In this document: positions 6,696-13,734 of the stretch, in pieces | Layout: every line of letters starts with the position of its first letter | Numbering within the stretch: position 1 is the stretch's first letter | From: JBDRGC01 sp043818215 | GTDB taxonomy: Bacteria; Chloroflexota; Anaerolineae; Anaerolineales; UBA11858 | Reading direction: 5' to 3' | Length of the DNA: 17,663 nt | Assembly (NCBI GenBank): GCA_043818215.1 | Contig: JBDRGC010000213.1 | Location: 1 to 17,663 of the forward strand | Notes under the pieces: generated by a model | Told to the model about the DNA's origin: nothing | Database searches by the model: none | The model's input: only the letters and a program-made list of their open reading frames with translations | Position numbers and translations under genes: made by a program

Positions 6696-8086
6696 GTTCT
6701 CCCCTGGTGTGGATATTTATCCCATTGATAGTGGCGATTATCTTATTTGCCTTGCAACGTTGGCAATCGTGGGTCGGCCTCGCCGGGACGCTGGCCGCGT
6801 TGGGTTTGGCGGGCCTGGCCTGGTGGCTCCCCTTCGAAGAAATCATCACGCTTGGCTCGTGGTCTTTCAAGATTGCAGAACACTTCATAGTATCAGGACT
6901 TCGATTTACACTCCCCAACGCCGTTCGACCCATGCTGGTGCTGGTTTACGGGGCAACCGCCTTCTTCTTAGGAGGAACTTTGGCGGTGCGGGTCCACCGC
7001 TGGTTTGTGCCCCTGGGCTTGATTGTGGTGGCAGTGTTGATTGCTGCCCTGGCAGTAGAACCAATTTTATACACTGCCCTGTTGATCGAGATTGCTGTTT
7101 TGGTGAGCGTTTTTATTCTGTCGCCACCGGGCCGGCCTGTTGGCAGGGGGGTATTACGGTTCCTTGTATTCCAAACCCTGGGAATGTTATTTATTTTGCT
7201 GGCTGGCTGGCTGCTGACAGAGCTGGAAGCCACCCCCGAAGATTCCGAAGCCATGCTGCGGGCGGCATTAATGCTAGGGCTGGGTTTTGTCTTTCTTTTG
7301 GCCATATTCCCTTTGTATACCTGGATACCTATGCTGACCGAAGAAACCCACCCCTATCCTGCTGCCTTCGTATTCTCGACAATCCTGGGCGTGGCGATTT
7401 TATTGGTCTTGCGATTCATCCAACTTTACCCCTGGCTTCACGAATCGCTGAATATTTATGCGACTCTGCGTGTGGTGGGTGTTCTGATGGTGGCAACCGG
7501 AGGCGCGTGGGCGGCTTTTCAACGCCACTTGGGGCGGATGCTGGGGTATGCAGTCATTATCGGGATCGGACATTCCCTGCTGGCTATCAGCCTTCAAGAT
7601 GGAGTGGCCTTATATTTCGTCATGTTGCTGCCGCGTATCCTGGCCTTAGGAGTTTGGTCACTGGCGCTGGCAGTGATCCGTTCTCATTCCAATGATCTAC
7701 GTTTTGGCGCGGTGCAAGGCATGGCGCGTCGATTTCCCATAGCGGGAGCAGGTCTAATTTTGGCGCAATTTTCTCTAGCCGGATTTCCTTTATTAGCCGG
7801 CTTTCCACTCTCTTTGACGCTTTGGGAGCAGTTGGCCGTGAATTCGCTGCCAATAGCTTTATGGACGCTTCTCGGCAGTGTGGGCCTGGCGGCAGGCGGG
7901 CTGCGTTCTCTAGCCGTGCTTGTCATGGGGCCGGATGACCTCCCCTGGCAGGGCAAGACAGGCCTTCTAGCTCAAATACTCATCCTGGCCGGGATAGTTG
8001 TCCTGTTTTTGCTGGGCTTAGTTCCTCAGTGGTTTTTTCCTTTGTTGTCAGACCTCCCGGTTAGATTTGGAATCCTGCCCCCGTGA
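6692..8086 (+). CDS. NuoN/HyfF-like membrane protein, proton-conducting-subunit family
   Basis: A 464-residue protein with about 12-14 hydrophobic helices. The region GFVFLLAIFPLYTWIPML (198-215) matches the antiporter-subunit signature before the broken helix 7. The helix 5 glutamate appears to be kept (Glu133 in TALLIEIAVL), but the helix 7 lysine is absent (LLAIFP in place of KxAxFP). SLAGFPLLAGFPLSLTLWEQL recalls the GxPPxxGFxxK block of the C-terminal half. The start is GTG at 6692, overlapping the stop of the previous gene as GTGA, with GGAGGTGG at 6679-6686. The longer in-frame start at 6437 would overlap the preceding gene by 260 bases and is rejected. It probably forms a complex with the two genes before it. 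Confidence 0.72.
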   Translation: MSSPLVWIFIPLIVAIILFALQRWQSWVGLAGTLAALGLAGLAWWLPFEEIITLGSWSFKIAEHFIVSGLRFTLPNAVRPMLVLVYGATAFFLGGTLAVRVHRWFVPLGLIVVAVLIAALAVEPILYTALLIEIAVLVSVFILSPPGRPVGRGVLRFLVFQTLGMLFILLAGWLLTELEATPEDSEAMLRAALMLGLGFVFLLAIFPLYTWIPMLTEETHPYPAAFVFSTILGVAILLVLRFIQLYPWLHESLNIYATLRVVGVLMVATGGAWAAFQRHLGRMLGYAVIIGIGHSLLAISLQDGVALYFVMLLPRILALGVWSLALAVIRSHSNDLRFGAVQGMARRFPIAGAGLILAQFSLAGFPLLAGFPLSLTLWEQLAVNSLPIALWTLLGSVGLAAGGLRSLAVLVMGPDDLPWQGKTGLLAQILILAGIVVLFLLGLVPQWFFPLLSDLPVRFGILPP

Positions 8087-8101
8087 TGATGAGCCGTTTC
8101 G

Positions 8102-8110
8102 TGCTATAAT
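8102..8110 (+). promoter_or_regulatory. Extended -10 promoter candidate
   Basis: TGCTATAAT is a perfect extended -10 element just after the stop of the membrane trio. No matching -35 box is present. It points toward the repeat region and the coiled-coil gene 810 bases away. It could have served that gene before the repeats were inserted, or it could drive a transcript of the repeats. Confidence 0.35.
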
Positions 8111-8246
8111 TTCCCTGATTTTGGAGTATCATCTGCCCCCCGGCCCCCAATCCCTTCGACACACTCAGGACAAGTCTGGGGGAGCCATCCCCATAGGCGT
8201 CAACCTAAGGCCATCGGTCGCCGGTTGAGTACCCTGAACGAAGTAG

Positions 8247-8691
8247 AATGTTTTAGTCAAGGTTTAGTGTCTGTCGGATCATCGCGCAGCATCCCCTTGT
8301 GGGACGGATCCGACAGGAGCAAACAAGATTTTCTGACATGCTCCAGGCGGATTCGTCCCGCAAGGGGATGCTGCGCTATAATCCGCCGATAGCTAAGGAA
8401 CGGGAATTACCGCTTAGGCGGCACCCTGTAAATAACTTGCGCGTTTGTATCCTAACGCGAGCGCTGGTTGAGTAGCGCAGGCACACGTTTTTAGTGCCGG
8501 AGCGTATCGAAACCCAGCGGATTAAGGCAAATTACCTCATTTTCATGCCCCGCTTGGTTTCGACACTTGCACCGTAACGCAAGTGCAGGTGTACGGCTCT
8601 CCGTCCCTCCGAGCCTACTCAACCGGCGCTACACTCAAATTTGGAAATGGGTAAGTTATTTACTTCTCATTCCTAAACTTAATGACATTGG
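8247..8691. mobile_element. Large copy of an inverted-repeat element carrying three nested insertions
   Basis: This copy aligns, in the opposite orientation, with the compact element at 14419-14542. The shared core includes the hairpin arms CTGTCGGATC/GATCCGACAG, the middle pair GGAGCA/TGCTCC and the arms GGCGGATT/AATCCGCC. Relative to the compact copy it has 23 extra bases at 8282-8304, 23 extra bases at 8356-8378 and about 279 extra bases at 8395-8673. It then resumes with the end repeat CTAAACTTAATGACATTGG (8673-8691, 15 of 19 matching). The left end around 8247-8270 is more diverged. There is no transposase gene, so if mobile it needs a helper. Confidence 0.7.
8461..8629. repeat. Inner inverted pair of GGTTGAGTAG...TCGAAACC modules
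   Basis: The 60-base module at 8461-8520 begins GCGCTGGTTGAGTAG and ends TCGAAACCCAGCGG. The 80-base module at 8550-8629, read on the other strand, begins GCGCCGGTTGAGTAG and ends TCGAAACCAAGCGG. The ends match 14/15 and 13/14, while the interiors differ in length (31 and 51 bases) and contain different small hairpins (GGCAC/GTGCC in the first; CACTTGC/GCAAGTG and GGCTC/GAGCC in the second). Confidence 0.75.
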
Positions 8692-8920
8692 ATGCCCAAT
8701 TTTTTCAGAGCTTACTCAACCAGCGATTTCAACCGCCCACATCATTAGCTTGACGCGTATGGAGCTATCCCCCCCAGAATTGGGGGCCGGGGGGCATACC
8801 CTGGGTGCTTCCTAAAAATACTATAGTGCCCTATGGGTATCGAGACGACACATCTTGGGGATCTAAAACATATGAAACCACGAGTACCTAGACATTGTCA
8901 AAATGCCAGGAGTTGAACCG

Positions 8921-10099
8921 ATGGAACTAGAACAACTTGCAAAACGCATCGAATGGTTGGATGGCGAACGACGCAAAGACAAAAATGCAGTTGCACACTT
9001 CGCAGAACGCATACTTTCTTTAGAAAGGAAGCTATCGGCTGCAGACAAGCAGAACATAGATTTAAGCGAGAAAATTACCGATCTGAAAACCAGTGTGGGA
9101 CGCATGGATCAATTCGATGAGGCCTTGGTACAGCAACGGGCAGAATTTCACCGCCAAATCAAAGACCAAGAAAAGCAAATCGTGCAACGCGATGACGAGA
9201 TTGCAAAAGTGCTCCGAGCCGAAATACGCACTTTTGATTCCGTATTTGCCGACATTCGCAAGGAATTAGAGCCTATTAGCGGTCTTAAAAGAGATATGCA
9301 GGCGCGGTTATTAGAAGAAAACCGTCTCGGACGTGTGATTGGCGAACTCAGCAAAAATCTGGATGACATCCAAATCAGCGAAGAAGAACAAAATCGAGTT
9401 TATCGTTTGATCGAGGATAGCCGCCGCCAGGATACCAGACGGCTGACCGAGTTGCAGGGCGAAGTTGCCGCTTTGCGCAAACGATCCGATGACTATCGCG
9501 GGCGCATAGACATTAGCGATATCGCTGTCCGCAAACTGCAAACACGTTTGAACGAACTGCTAACCGCAGAGCGTGAGCGCAGTGACACGCAAGCCGTATT
9601 TATGGAGAAGCAATCTCTGGCCGCGGTCGAACGTGAAGCTATCTGGAAGGAATGGCAGACTCGTTTCGAGACCATCGAAAAACAATCCGTTGACGTGGAA
9701 AGCCAACTGCAATCTTTGGATACCACTTACCGCGCCATCAAGCGTACCCAAGATGCAGTTGACGATCTTATGCAACGCGTCGAACGCCGGATCAATGAAA
9801 TTGCCGAAATTCAGCGGCTGGCTGAAGAACGTTTTCGTCAGGAGTGGAGCACTTTCAAAGCCGACGATCAGAAGCGTTGGACGAACTATACATTATCGCA
9901 AGATGAACAGCGGGGCGATATCGGACGCCGCTTCGACCGCATCGCCGAGCGGATCACTTATGTCGAAGACGGTTTGCAAGAGGCTCAAGATTTGCTTAAC
10001 CACGTCAACGAACTCAACGCCAACCACCTGCAAACAGTATTGACCTCTTTCCACGAATGGGTCACTAGCTACGAGAGAACTCGAAGCGCAGCACGCTAG
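8921..10099 (+). CDS. Coiled-coil protein of unknown function
   Basis: I do not recognise a family. The 392-residue product is strongly charged, rich in Glu, Gln, Arg and Asp, with heptad spacing of hydrophobic residues almost throughout (about 1-340). This predicts a long, mostly unbroken coiled coil. It has no signal peptide, membrane segment or catalytic motif, so it should be a soluble rod-like protein. Tryptophans cluster in KEWQTRF, QEWSTFK and KRWTNY, and the tail reads HEWVTSYERT. The start at 8921 is chosen because AGGAG (8908-8912) lies eight bases upstream. An in-frame ATG at 8903 has no such site. selB follows on the same strand after 115 bases of heptamer repeats, so any link to it is only positional. 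A scaffold or chromosome-associated role is possible but not shown. Confidence 0.75.
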   Translation: MELEQLAKRIEWLDGERRKDKNAVAHFAERILSLERKLSAADKQNIDLSEKITDLKTSVGRMDQFDEALVQQRAEFHRQIKDQEKQIVQRDDEIAKVLRAEIRTFDSVFADIRKELEPISGLKRDMQARLLEENRLGRVIGELSKNLDDIQISEEEQNRVYRLIEDSRRQDTRRLTELQGEVAALRKRSDDYRGRIDISDIAVRKLQTRLNELLTAERERSDTQAVFMEKQSLAAVEREAIWKEWQTRFETIEKQSVDVESQLQSLDTTYRAIKRTQDAVDDLMQRVERRINEIAEIQRLAEERFRQEWSTFKADDQKRWTNYTLSQDEQRGDIGRRFDRIAERITYVEDGLQEAQDLLNHVNELNANHLQTVLTSFHEWVTSYERTRSAAR

Positions 10100-10131
10100 A
10101 CGTGAAGAGTGATGCGTGATGCGTGAGAAAA

Positions 10132-10206
10132 TCACGTTTCACGTTTCAGGTTTCACGCTTCACGCCCCACCCTCCACCCTCCACCCTCCACGTTTCACGT
10201 CTCACG
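10132..10206. repeat. Heptamer arrays (TTTCACG and CCACCCT) in the selB leader
   Basis: The stretch reads as heptamers of the TTTCACG kind, then three CCACCCT-like units, then TTTCACG again, ending eight bases before the selB start. On the selB sense strand it is pyrimidine-rich. It is open in the selB frame, so an upstream ATG at 10116 is artefactually in frame. Confidence 0.7.
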
Positions 10207-10214
10207 GAAAAATC

Positions 10215-12140
10215 ATGCACGTCATTGGAACCGCCGGGCACGTCGACCACGGCAAATCAACCTTGATAGAAGCCCTGACAGGCACGCACCCCGACCGCCT
10301 GCGCGAAGAGCGCGAGCGCGAGATGACCATCGTTTTGGGCTTTGCCTGGCTCACCTTGCCAAACGGCGAAGAAGTGGGCATTATCGACGTGCCGGGGCAC
10401 CGCGACTTTATCGAAAACATGCTCTCAGGCATTGGCGCCATCGACGCGGCCTTGTTCGTCGTTGCCGCCGATGAAGGCGTCATGCCCCAAACCCGGGAAC
10501 ACCTCGCTATTTTGGATATTCTGCAAATCCAGGGCGGCGTGATCGCGCTGACCAAGACCGATCTGGTGGACGACCCCGAGTGGCTGGACATGGTGGAAGC
10601 GGACTTGTGGGATACCCTGTCTGGAACCGTGCTTGATTCTGCGCCCCTGGTGCGAGTCTCCGCCCGAACGGGGGACGGCATCCCCGAGCTGCTCCGGCTG
10701 CTGGGTGACACCCTGGCCGATAGGCCTCCGCGTCCCGACTTGGGCCGTCCCCGCCTCCCGGCAGACCGCGTTTTCACCATGTCTGGCTTCGGGACAGTAG
10801 TCACTGGCACCCTCACTGACGGTCATATCGAGGTGGGCGACGAGGTACTCATCCTCCCCCGGGGTCTGCGCGGGCGTATCCGAGGGCTGCAAACCCACAA
10901 ACGCGAAGAGCAGATCGCGGTTCCGGGCAGCCGTACCGCCATCAATATCTCGGGGATTGATGTTGCTCAAATCCAGCGTGGTGACGTGGTTGCCCGACCG
11001 GGAGATTACAAACCCACCCGCCGCCTGGATTTACACTTTCGACTGTTGCCGGATGTGAGCCAGCCCGTGAAGCATGATATGGAAGTCAAACTTTTTATTG
11101 GCGCTTCCGAAGTCATCTCCCGTCTGCGCTTGCTGGGCACTGACGCGCTCGAACCGGGCGAAAGCGGCTGGCTGCAATTGGAATTGACCCGCTCCGTTGT
11201 GGCCGTCCGCGGTGACCGGTACATCTCGCGCCGCCCCTCCCCTGGCGAAACACTGGGCGGCGGCGTGGTTGTAGACCCGCAGCCCAAGGGCCGCCACAAG
11301 CGCTTCGATCAGAGCGTGCTAGATAGTTTGGAAGCTCTGGTGGGCGGCTCTCCTGCCGACGTGCTGTTGCAGGCCATGCTGGCGATGGGAATTGCCCCTA
11401 TTCGAGATGTGGTCGCCCGCTCCAGCTTAGGGGCGGAGGCCGCACAGGCGTTGGATGAATTGCTGCAAGGCGGGCAGGCATTGGCTTTGGGGGATGATAG
11501 TGCTGGTAGAAAACCGGATACGCTTATCACCAGCAGTGCGTATTGGGCACAATTCGCAGACCGCACCGCTCACGAAATCAATGCCTACCACCAGATATAT
11601 CCTTTGCGAAAAGGCATCCCGCGGGAAGAGCTAAAAAGCCGGCTGAAGGTCTCGGCCCGTATTTTCGGCGCTGCTTTGAGCAAATTGGTTGTGGATGGGG
11701 TATTCGCAGAAGCGTCCATGCGCCAGAATCTACCCGGCGCCAGCGCGGTGCCCCTCGTGTTTCAACCGGAGCACGAGATCAGCTTTAGTCCCGCTCAACA
11801 GAAAGCCGCAGATCGTTTGCTGACCAAGTTTGCCGCCAGCCCCTATGCGCCGCCCACAATCAAAGACTGCGTGACCGAGGCCGGTGATGATGTTTACAAT
11901 GCCTTGCTGGATTTAGAACGCCTGGTACCGGTCTCCAGCGAAGTAGCTTTCCGGCGGGAAGATTATGAGAGCATGGTAGCTCAAGTGCGCGGTATTTTGG
12001 AACGCGACGCCACCATCAGTGTTTCTCAGATGCGCGACCATTTCAAGACCAGCCGCCGCTACGTGCTGGCTTTCCTCGAACATTTGGATGCCATTGGTGT
12101 CACCGTCCGTGCGGGGGATGTGCGTAAGTTGAAGGCTTGA
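10215..12140 (+). CDS. selB: Selenocysteine-specific translation elongation factor SelB
   Basis: A 641-residue GTPase that delivers Sec-tRNA to UGA codons followed by a SECIS hairpin. G1 is GHVDHGKS (8-15), G2 includes Thr38 in EMTIVLGFAW, G3 DVPGH (58-62), G4 TKTD (113-116) and G5 SART (149-152). Two beta-barrel domains follow (about 175-350). The C-terminal part consists of winged-helix repeats ending TSRRYVLAFLEHLDAIGVTVRAGDVRKL, the family's RNA-binding tail. The length is close to E. coli SelB (614). The ATG at 10215 is chosen because the family begins right there. The 33 codons upstream derive from heptamer repeats. The ribosome binding site is weak. In the family G2 usually reads MTIDLG; the V for D change is minor. 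selA, selD and tRNA-Sec are not in this window. Confidence 0.96.
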   Translation: MHVIGTAGHVDHGKSTLIEALTGTHPDRLREEREREMTIVLGFAWLTLPNGEEVGIIDVPGHRDFIENMLSGIGAIDAALFVVAADEGVMPQTREHLAILDILQIQGGVIALTKTDLVDDPEWLDMVEADLWDTLSGTVLDSAPLVRVSARTGDGIPELLRLLGDTLADRPPRPDLGRPRLPADRVFTMSGFGTVVTGTLTDGHIEVGDEVLILPRGLRGRIRGLQTHKREEQIAVPGSRTAINISGIDVAQIQRGDVVARPGDYKPTRRLDLHFRLLPDVSQPVKHDMEVKLFIGASEVISRLRLLGTDALEPGESGWLQLELTRSVVAVRGDRYISRRPSPGETLGGGVVVDPQPKGRHKRFDQSVLDSLEALVGGSPADVLLQAMLAMGIAPIRDVVARSSLGAEAAQALDELLQGGQALALGDDSAGRKPDTLITSSAYWAQFADRTAHEINAYHQIYPLRKGIPREELKSRLKVSARIFGAALSKLVVDGVFAEASMRQNLPGASAVPLVFQPEHEISFSPAQQKAADRLLTKFAASPYAPPTIKDCVTEAGDDVYNALLDLERLVPVSSEVAFRREDYESMVAQVRGILERDATISVSQMRDHFKTSRRYVLAFLEHLDAIGVTVRAGDVRKLKA

Positions 12141-12147
12141 GCGAGTG

Positions 12148-12245
12148 GCGGGAGGCGGGAGGCAGGAGGCAGGAGGCGGGAGGCAGGAGGCGGGAGGTAG
12201 GAGGCAGGAGGCAGGAGGTAGGAGACAGGAGGCAGGAGGCAGGAA
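12148..12245. repeat. Heptamer tandem array (GCAGGAG), 14 units in exact register
   Basis: Fourteen heptamers, mainly GCAGGAG and GCGGGAG with GTAGGAG, ACAGGAG and a final GCAGGAA, start seven bases after the selB stop codon. Nearly all differences are transitions at positions 1-3. There are no indels. It lies between the 3' ends of selB and the convergent gene at 12666-13424. Confidence 0.92.
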
Positions 12246-12294
12246 TCGGCGGTCAGCGAGTCGGGGAATGGCGGCACGCATCACGTTTCATCCG

Positions 12295-12651
12295 CCACTC
12301 GCCACTCGCCATCCGCCATCCGCCATCCGCCATTCGCCATCCGCCACTCGCCACCCGCCACTCGCCACTCGCCACTCGCCACTCGCCACTCGCCACTCGC
12401 CATCCGCCATCCGCCATTCGCCATCCGCCACTCGCCACCCGCCGTTCGCCATCCGCCATTCGCCATCCGCCACTCGCCACCCGCCACTCGCCACCCGCCA
12501 CTCGCCATCCGCCACTCGCCATCCGCCACTCGCCATCCGCCATCCGCCACTCGCCATTCGCCATCCGCCATCCGCCACTCGCCACTCGCCATCCGCCACT
12601 CGCCATCCGCCATCCGCCATCCGCCGTTCGCCACTCGCCACTCGCCACCCG
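12295..12651. repeat. Heptamer tandem array (CCRYYCG), 51 units in exact register
   Basis: The 357-base array is an uninterrupted run of 51 heptamers. Only positions 3, 4 and 5 vary, and only by transitions: CCACTCG, CCATCCG, CCATTCG, CCACCCG and CCGTTCG. A six-unit order (ATC, ATC, ATT, ATC, ACT, ACC in the variable positions) recurs, showing block duplication. No stop codon can form in any of the six frames, which creates long false open reading frames on both strands. It fills the gap between the convergent ends of selB and the secreted-protein gene. Confidence 0.95.
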
Positions 12652-12665
12652 CCACCCTCCACGCT

Positions 12666-13424
12666 TCACGAGCTCCTGGCCTGCCAATTCAGCCAGCCGA
12701 CAATGCCAAAAACCAGGATCAGAATTATCCCCATGACAAGCAGGCTACTGGCGGAAGTGGTCTGGGCATTAGTGTGCGCGGACTTGGCGGCCTTCGTTGC
12801 TTCGAAATTGTCGTCCTCCTGGCTGCAATCTCCGGGAGCGAAATTTGGGTTAAGTTTGTATGAAATTGTGAAAGTGATTTCGTACAGATCACCATCGTAA
12901 ACCAGCAACAGTTCTGAGCGCTGCCCCGCGGGCATTTCGACAAAACCCAGGCGGGTGAAATCCAATACGTTGCGGTCTTCCAGCCTGGGGTCTAAAGTTG
13001 GAAGGTCTTTGATATAGAGGGTCAGGCTGGCGTACTGACCGGCTGTCAAAATGTATGCGGCCAGCCCTGGCACTTGGTCGGATAGCAGGTATTCTTCGGC
13101 GGCAGATTCTTCAGCGAGCATCCCTTCCCAGGCAAAGATAGGTTCCTCTGTAGCGATGATATGTTGCCGGGCCGCGCGGGGAAGAATGTAGAGCGGGGTG
13201 GCAGAATTATTCTCTATGCTAAGGTATCCGCGGACTGTGCTCTCCGGGCTGACCGCAACAGTGATGGCCTCGGGCCACTCCCCCGACTCAATGGCAAACG
13301 TTTCCACAAACCAATAATCAGGCCAGGGTTCGCAGGCCTCCGTCGGGCGGGTCGTTGTGAGCATCAGTGTCAATAGCAACATAAAGGACAATACCCCTGG
13401 CCATAGATGCCGGATTTGCAACAT
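12666..13424 (-). CDS. Secreted protein with C-terminal membrane anchor, unknown function
   Basis: I do not recognise a family. The 252-residue product begins with a basic MLQIRHLWPG, a hydrophobic stretch (11-23) and a likely signal-peptidase site near TEA-CEPWPD (30/31). Residues 31-220 look like an exported beta-rich domain with phrases such as STVRGYLSIENNSATPLYIL that recall bacterial Ig-like domains. Two cysteines (Cys31 and one in PGDCSQ) could pair. A single helix SLLVMGIILILVFGIVGWL near the end is followed by a short NWQARSS tail, predicting a type I membrane topology with the domain outside. The ribosome binding site is strong (AAGGAG, plus-strand 13431-13436, six bases from ATG). 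A short run of GAGGGCA repeats lies further upstream at about 13452-13474. Confidence 0.72.
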   Translation of the reverse strand: MLQIRHLWPGVLSFMLLLTLMLTTTRPTEACEPWPDYWFVETFAIESGEWPEAITVAVSPESTVRGYLSIENNSATPLYILPRAARQHIIATEEPIFAWEGMLAEESAAEEYLLSDQVPGLAAYILTAGQYASLTLYIKDLPTLDPRLEDRNVLDFTRLGFVEMPAGQRSELLLVYDGDLYEITFTISYKLNPNFAPGDCSQEDDNFEATKAAKSAHTNAQTTSASSLLVMGIILILVFGIVGWLNWQARSS

Positions 13425-13518
13425 GCCTCGCTCCTTCGAAACTGGGTGAAAATAGAGGGCAGAGGGCAGAGGGCTATTTTCATTCCTGGTGGTGCCCTCT
13501 GTGCCTATAATAGTGCCC

Positions 13519-13734
13519 CCGGCAACATGCCGCCCGATGACATCCCGGCAAAATTATTCTCCACCGCCACCCCCGGCAACATACCGCCCGATGATATCCT
13601 GGCAAAATTATTCTCCACCGCCACCCCCGGCAACATACCGCCCGATGACATCCCGGCAAAATTATTCTCCACCACCACCCCCGGCAAAATGCCGCCCGAT
13701 GACGCCCCCGGCAAAACTATTCTCCACCACTCCC
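13519..13734. repeat. 54-bp minisatellite, four copies, overlapping the 3' end of the HD-domain gene
   Basis: Copies start with CCGGCAA at 13519, 13573, 13627 and 13681, with a spacing of exactly 54 bases each (18 codons). The two middle copies are almost identical; the copy nearest the HD gene body is the most diverged. The unit contains GGCAAAATTATTCTCCACC. The HD gene reads through the diverged copy and stops in the next (TAA at 13662-13664). In another minus-strand frame the array would encode 18-residue repeats of the form SSGGMLPGVAVENNFA, but that frame has no independent support as a gene. Confidence 0.9.

Larger units (their letters stand above)
8134..8796. repeat. Repeat-filled gap bounded by an 18-bp perfect inverted repeat
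   Basis: TGCCCCCCGGCCCCCAAT at 8134-8151 is the exact reverse complement of 8779-8796. Inside lie, from outside inward: a 23-bp extra segment (8152-8174) that interrupts the left copy relative to the right one; an inverted-repeat element (8247-8691) with its own nested insertions; an 11-bp inverted repeat GTAAATAACTT (8428-8438 against 8653-8663); and an inner inverted pair (8461-8520 against 8550-8629). No coding gene is visible, and no flanking target duplication is clear. Whether the outer repeat marks one mobile unit or two dispersed palindromes is not decided by the sequence. Confidence 0.6.

Noticed and set aside
6649..7695. 348-residue plus-strand frame inside the membrane trio
   Set aside because: It is a shadow in another frame of the NuoN-like gene, with no hydrophobic-helix pattern and no ribosome binding site.
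8377..8382. TATAAT as a promoter inside the repeat element
   Set aside because: It is formed by the junction of the 23-bp insert with the hairpin arm. There is no -35 box and no gene at a suitable distance.
10116..10214. N-terminal extension of SelB (33 residues)
   Set aside because: The extension is translated heptamer repeat (TTTCACG, CCACCCT), and the SelB family begins at MHVIGTAGHVDHGKS.
12295..12651. CRISPR array
   Set aside because: The units are seven bases with no spacers and no cas genes nearby. The octamer arrays at 2333 and 4415 fail for the same reason.
12137..12900. Long open frames on both strands across the heptamer arrays (up to 251 residues)
   Set aside because: They arise because CCRYYCG and GCAGGAG words contain no stop codon in any frame. 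All frames are open at once, the predicted proteins are simple repeats and no ribosome binding site precedes them.
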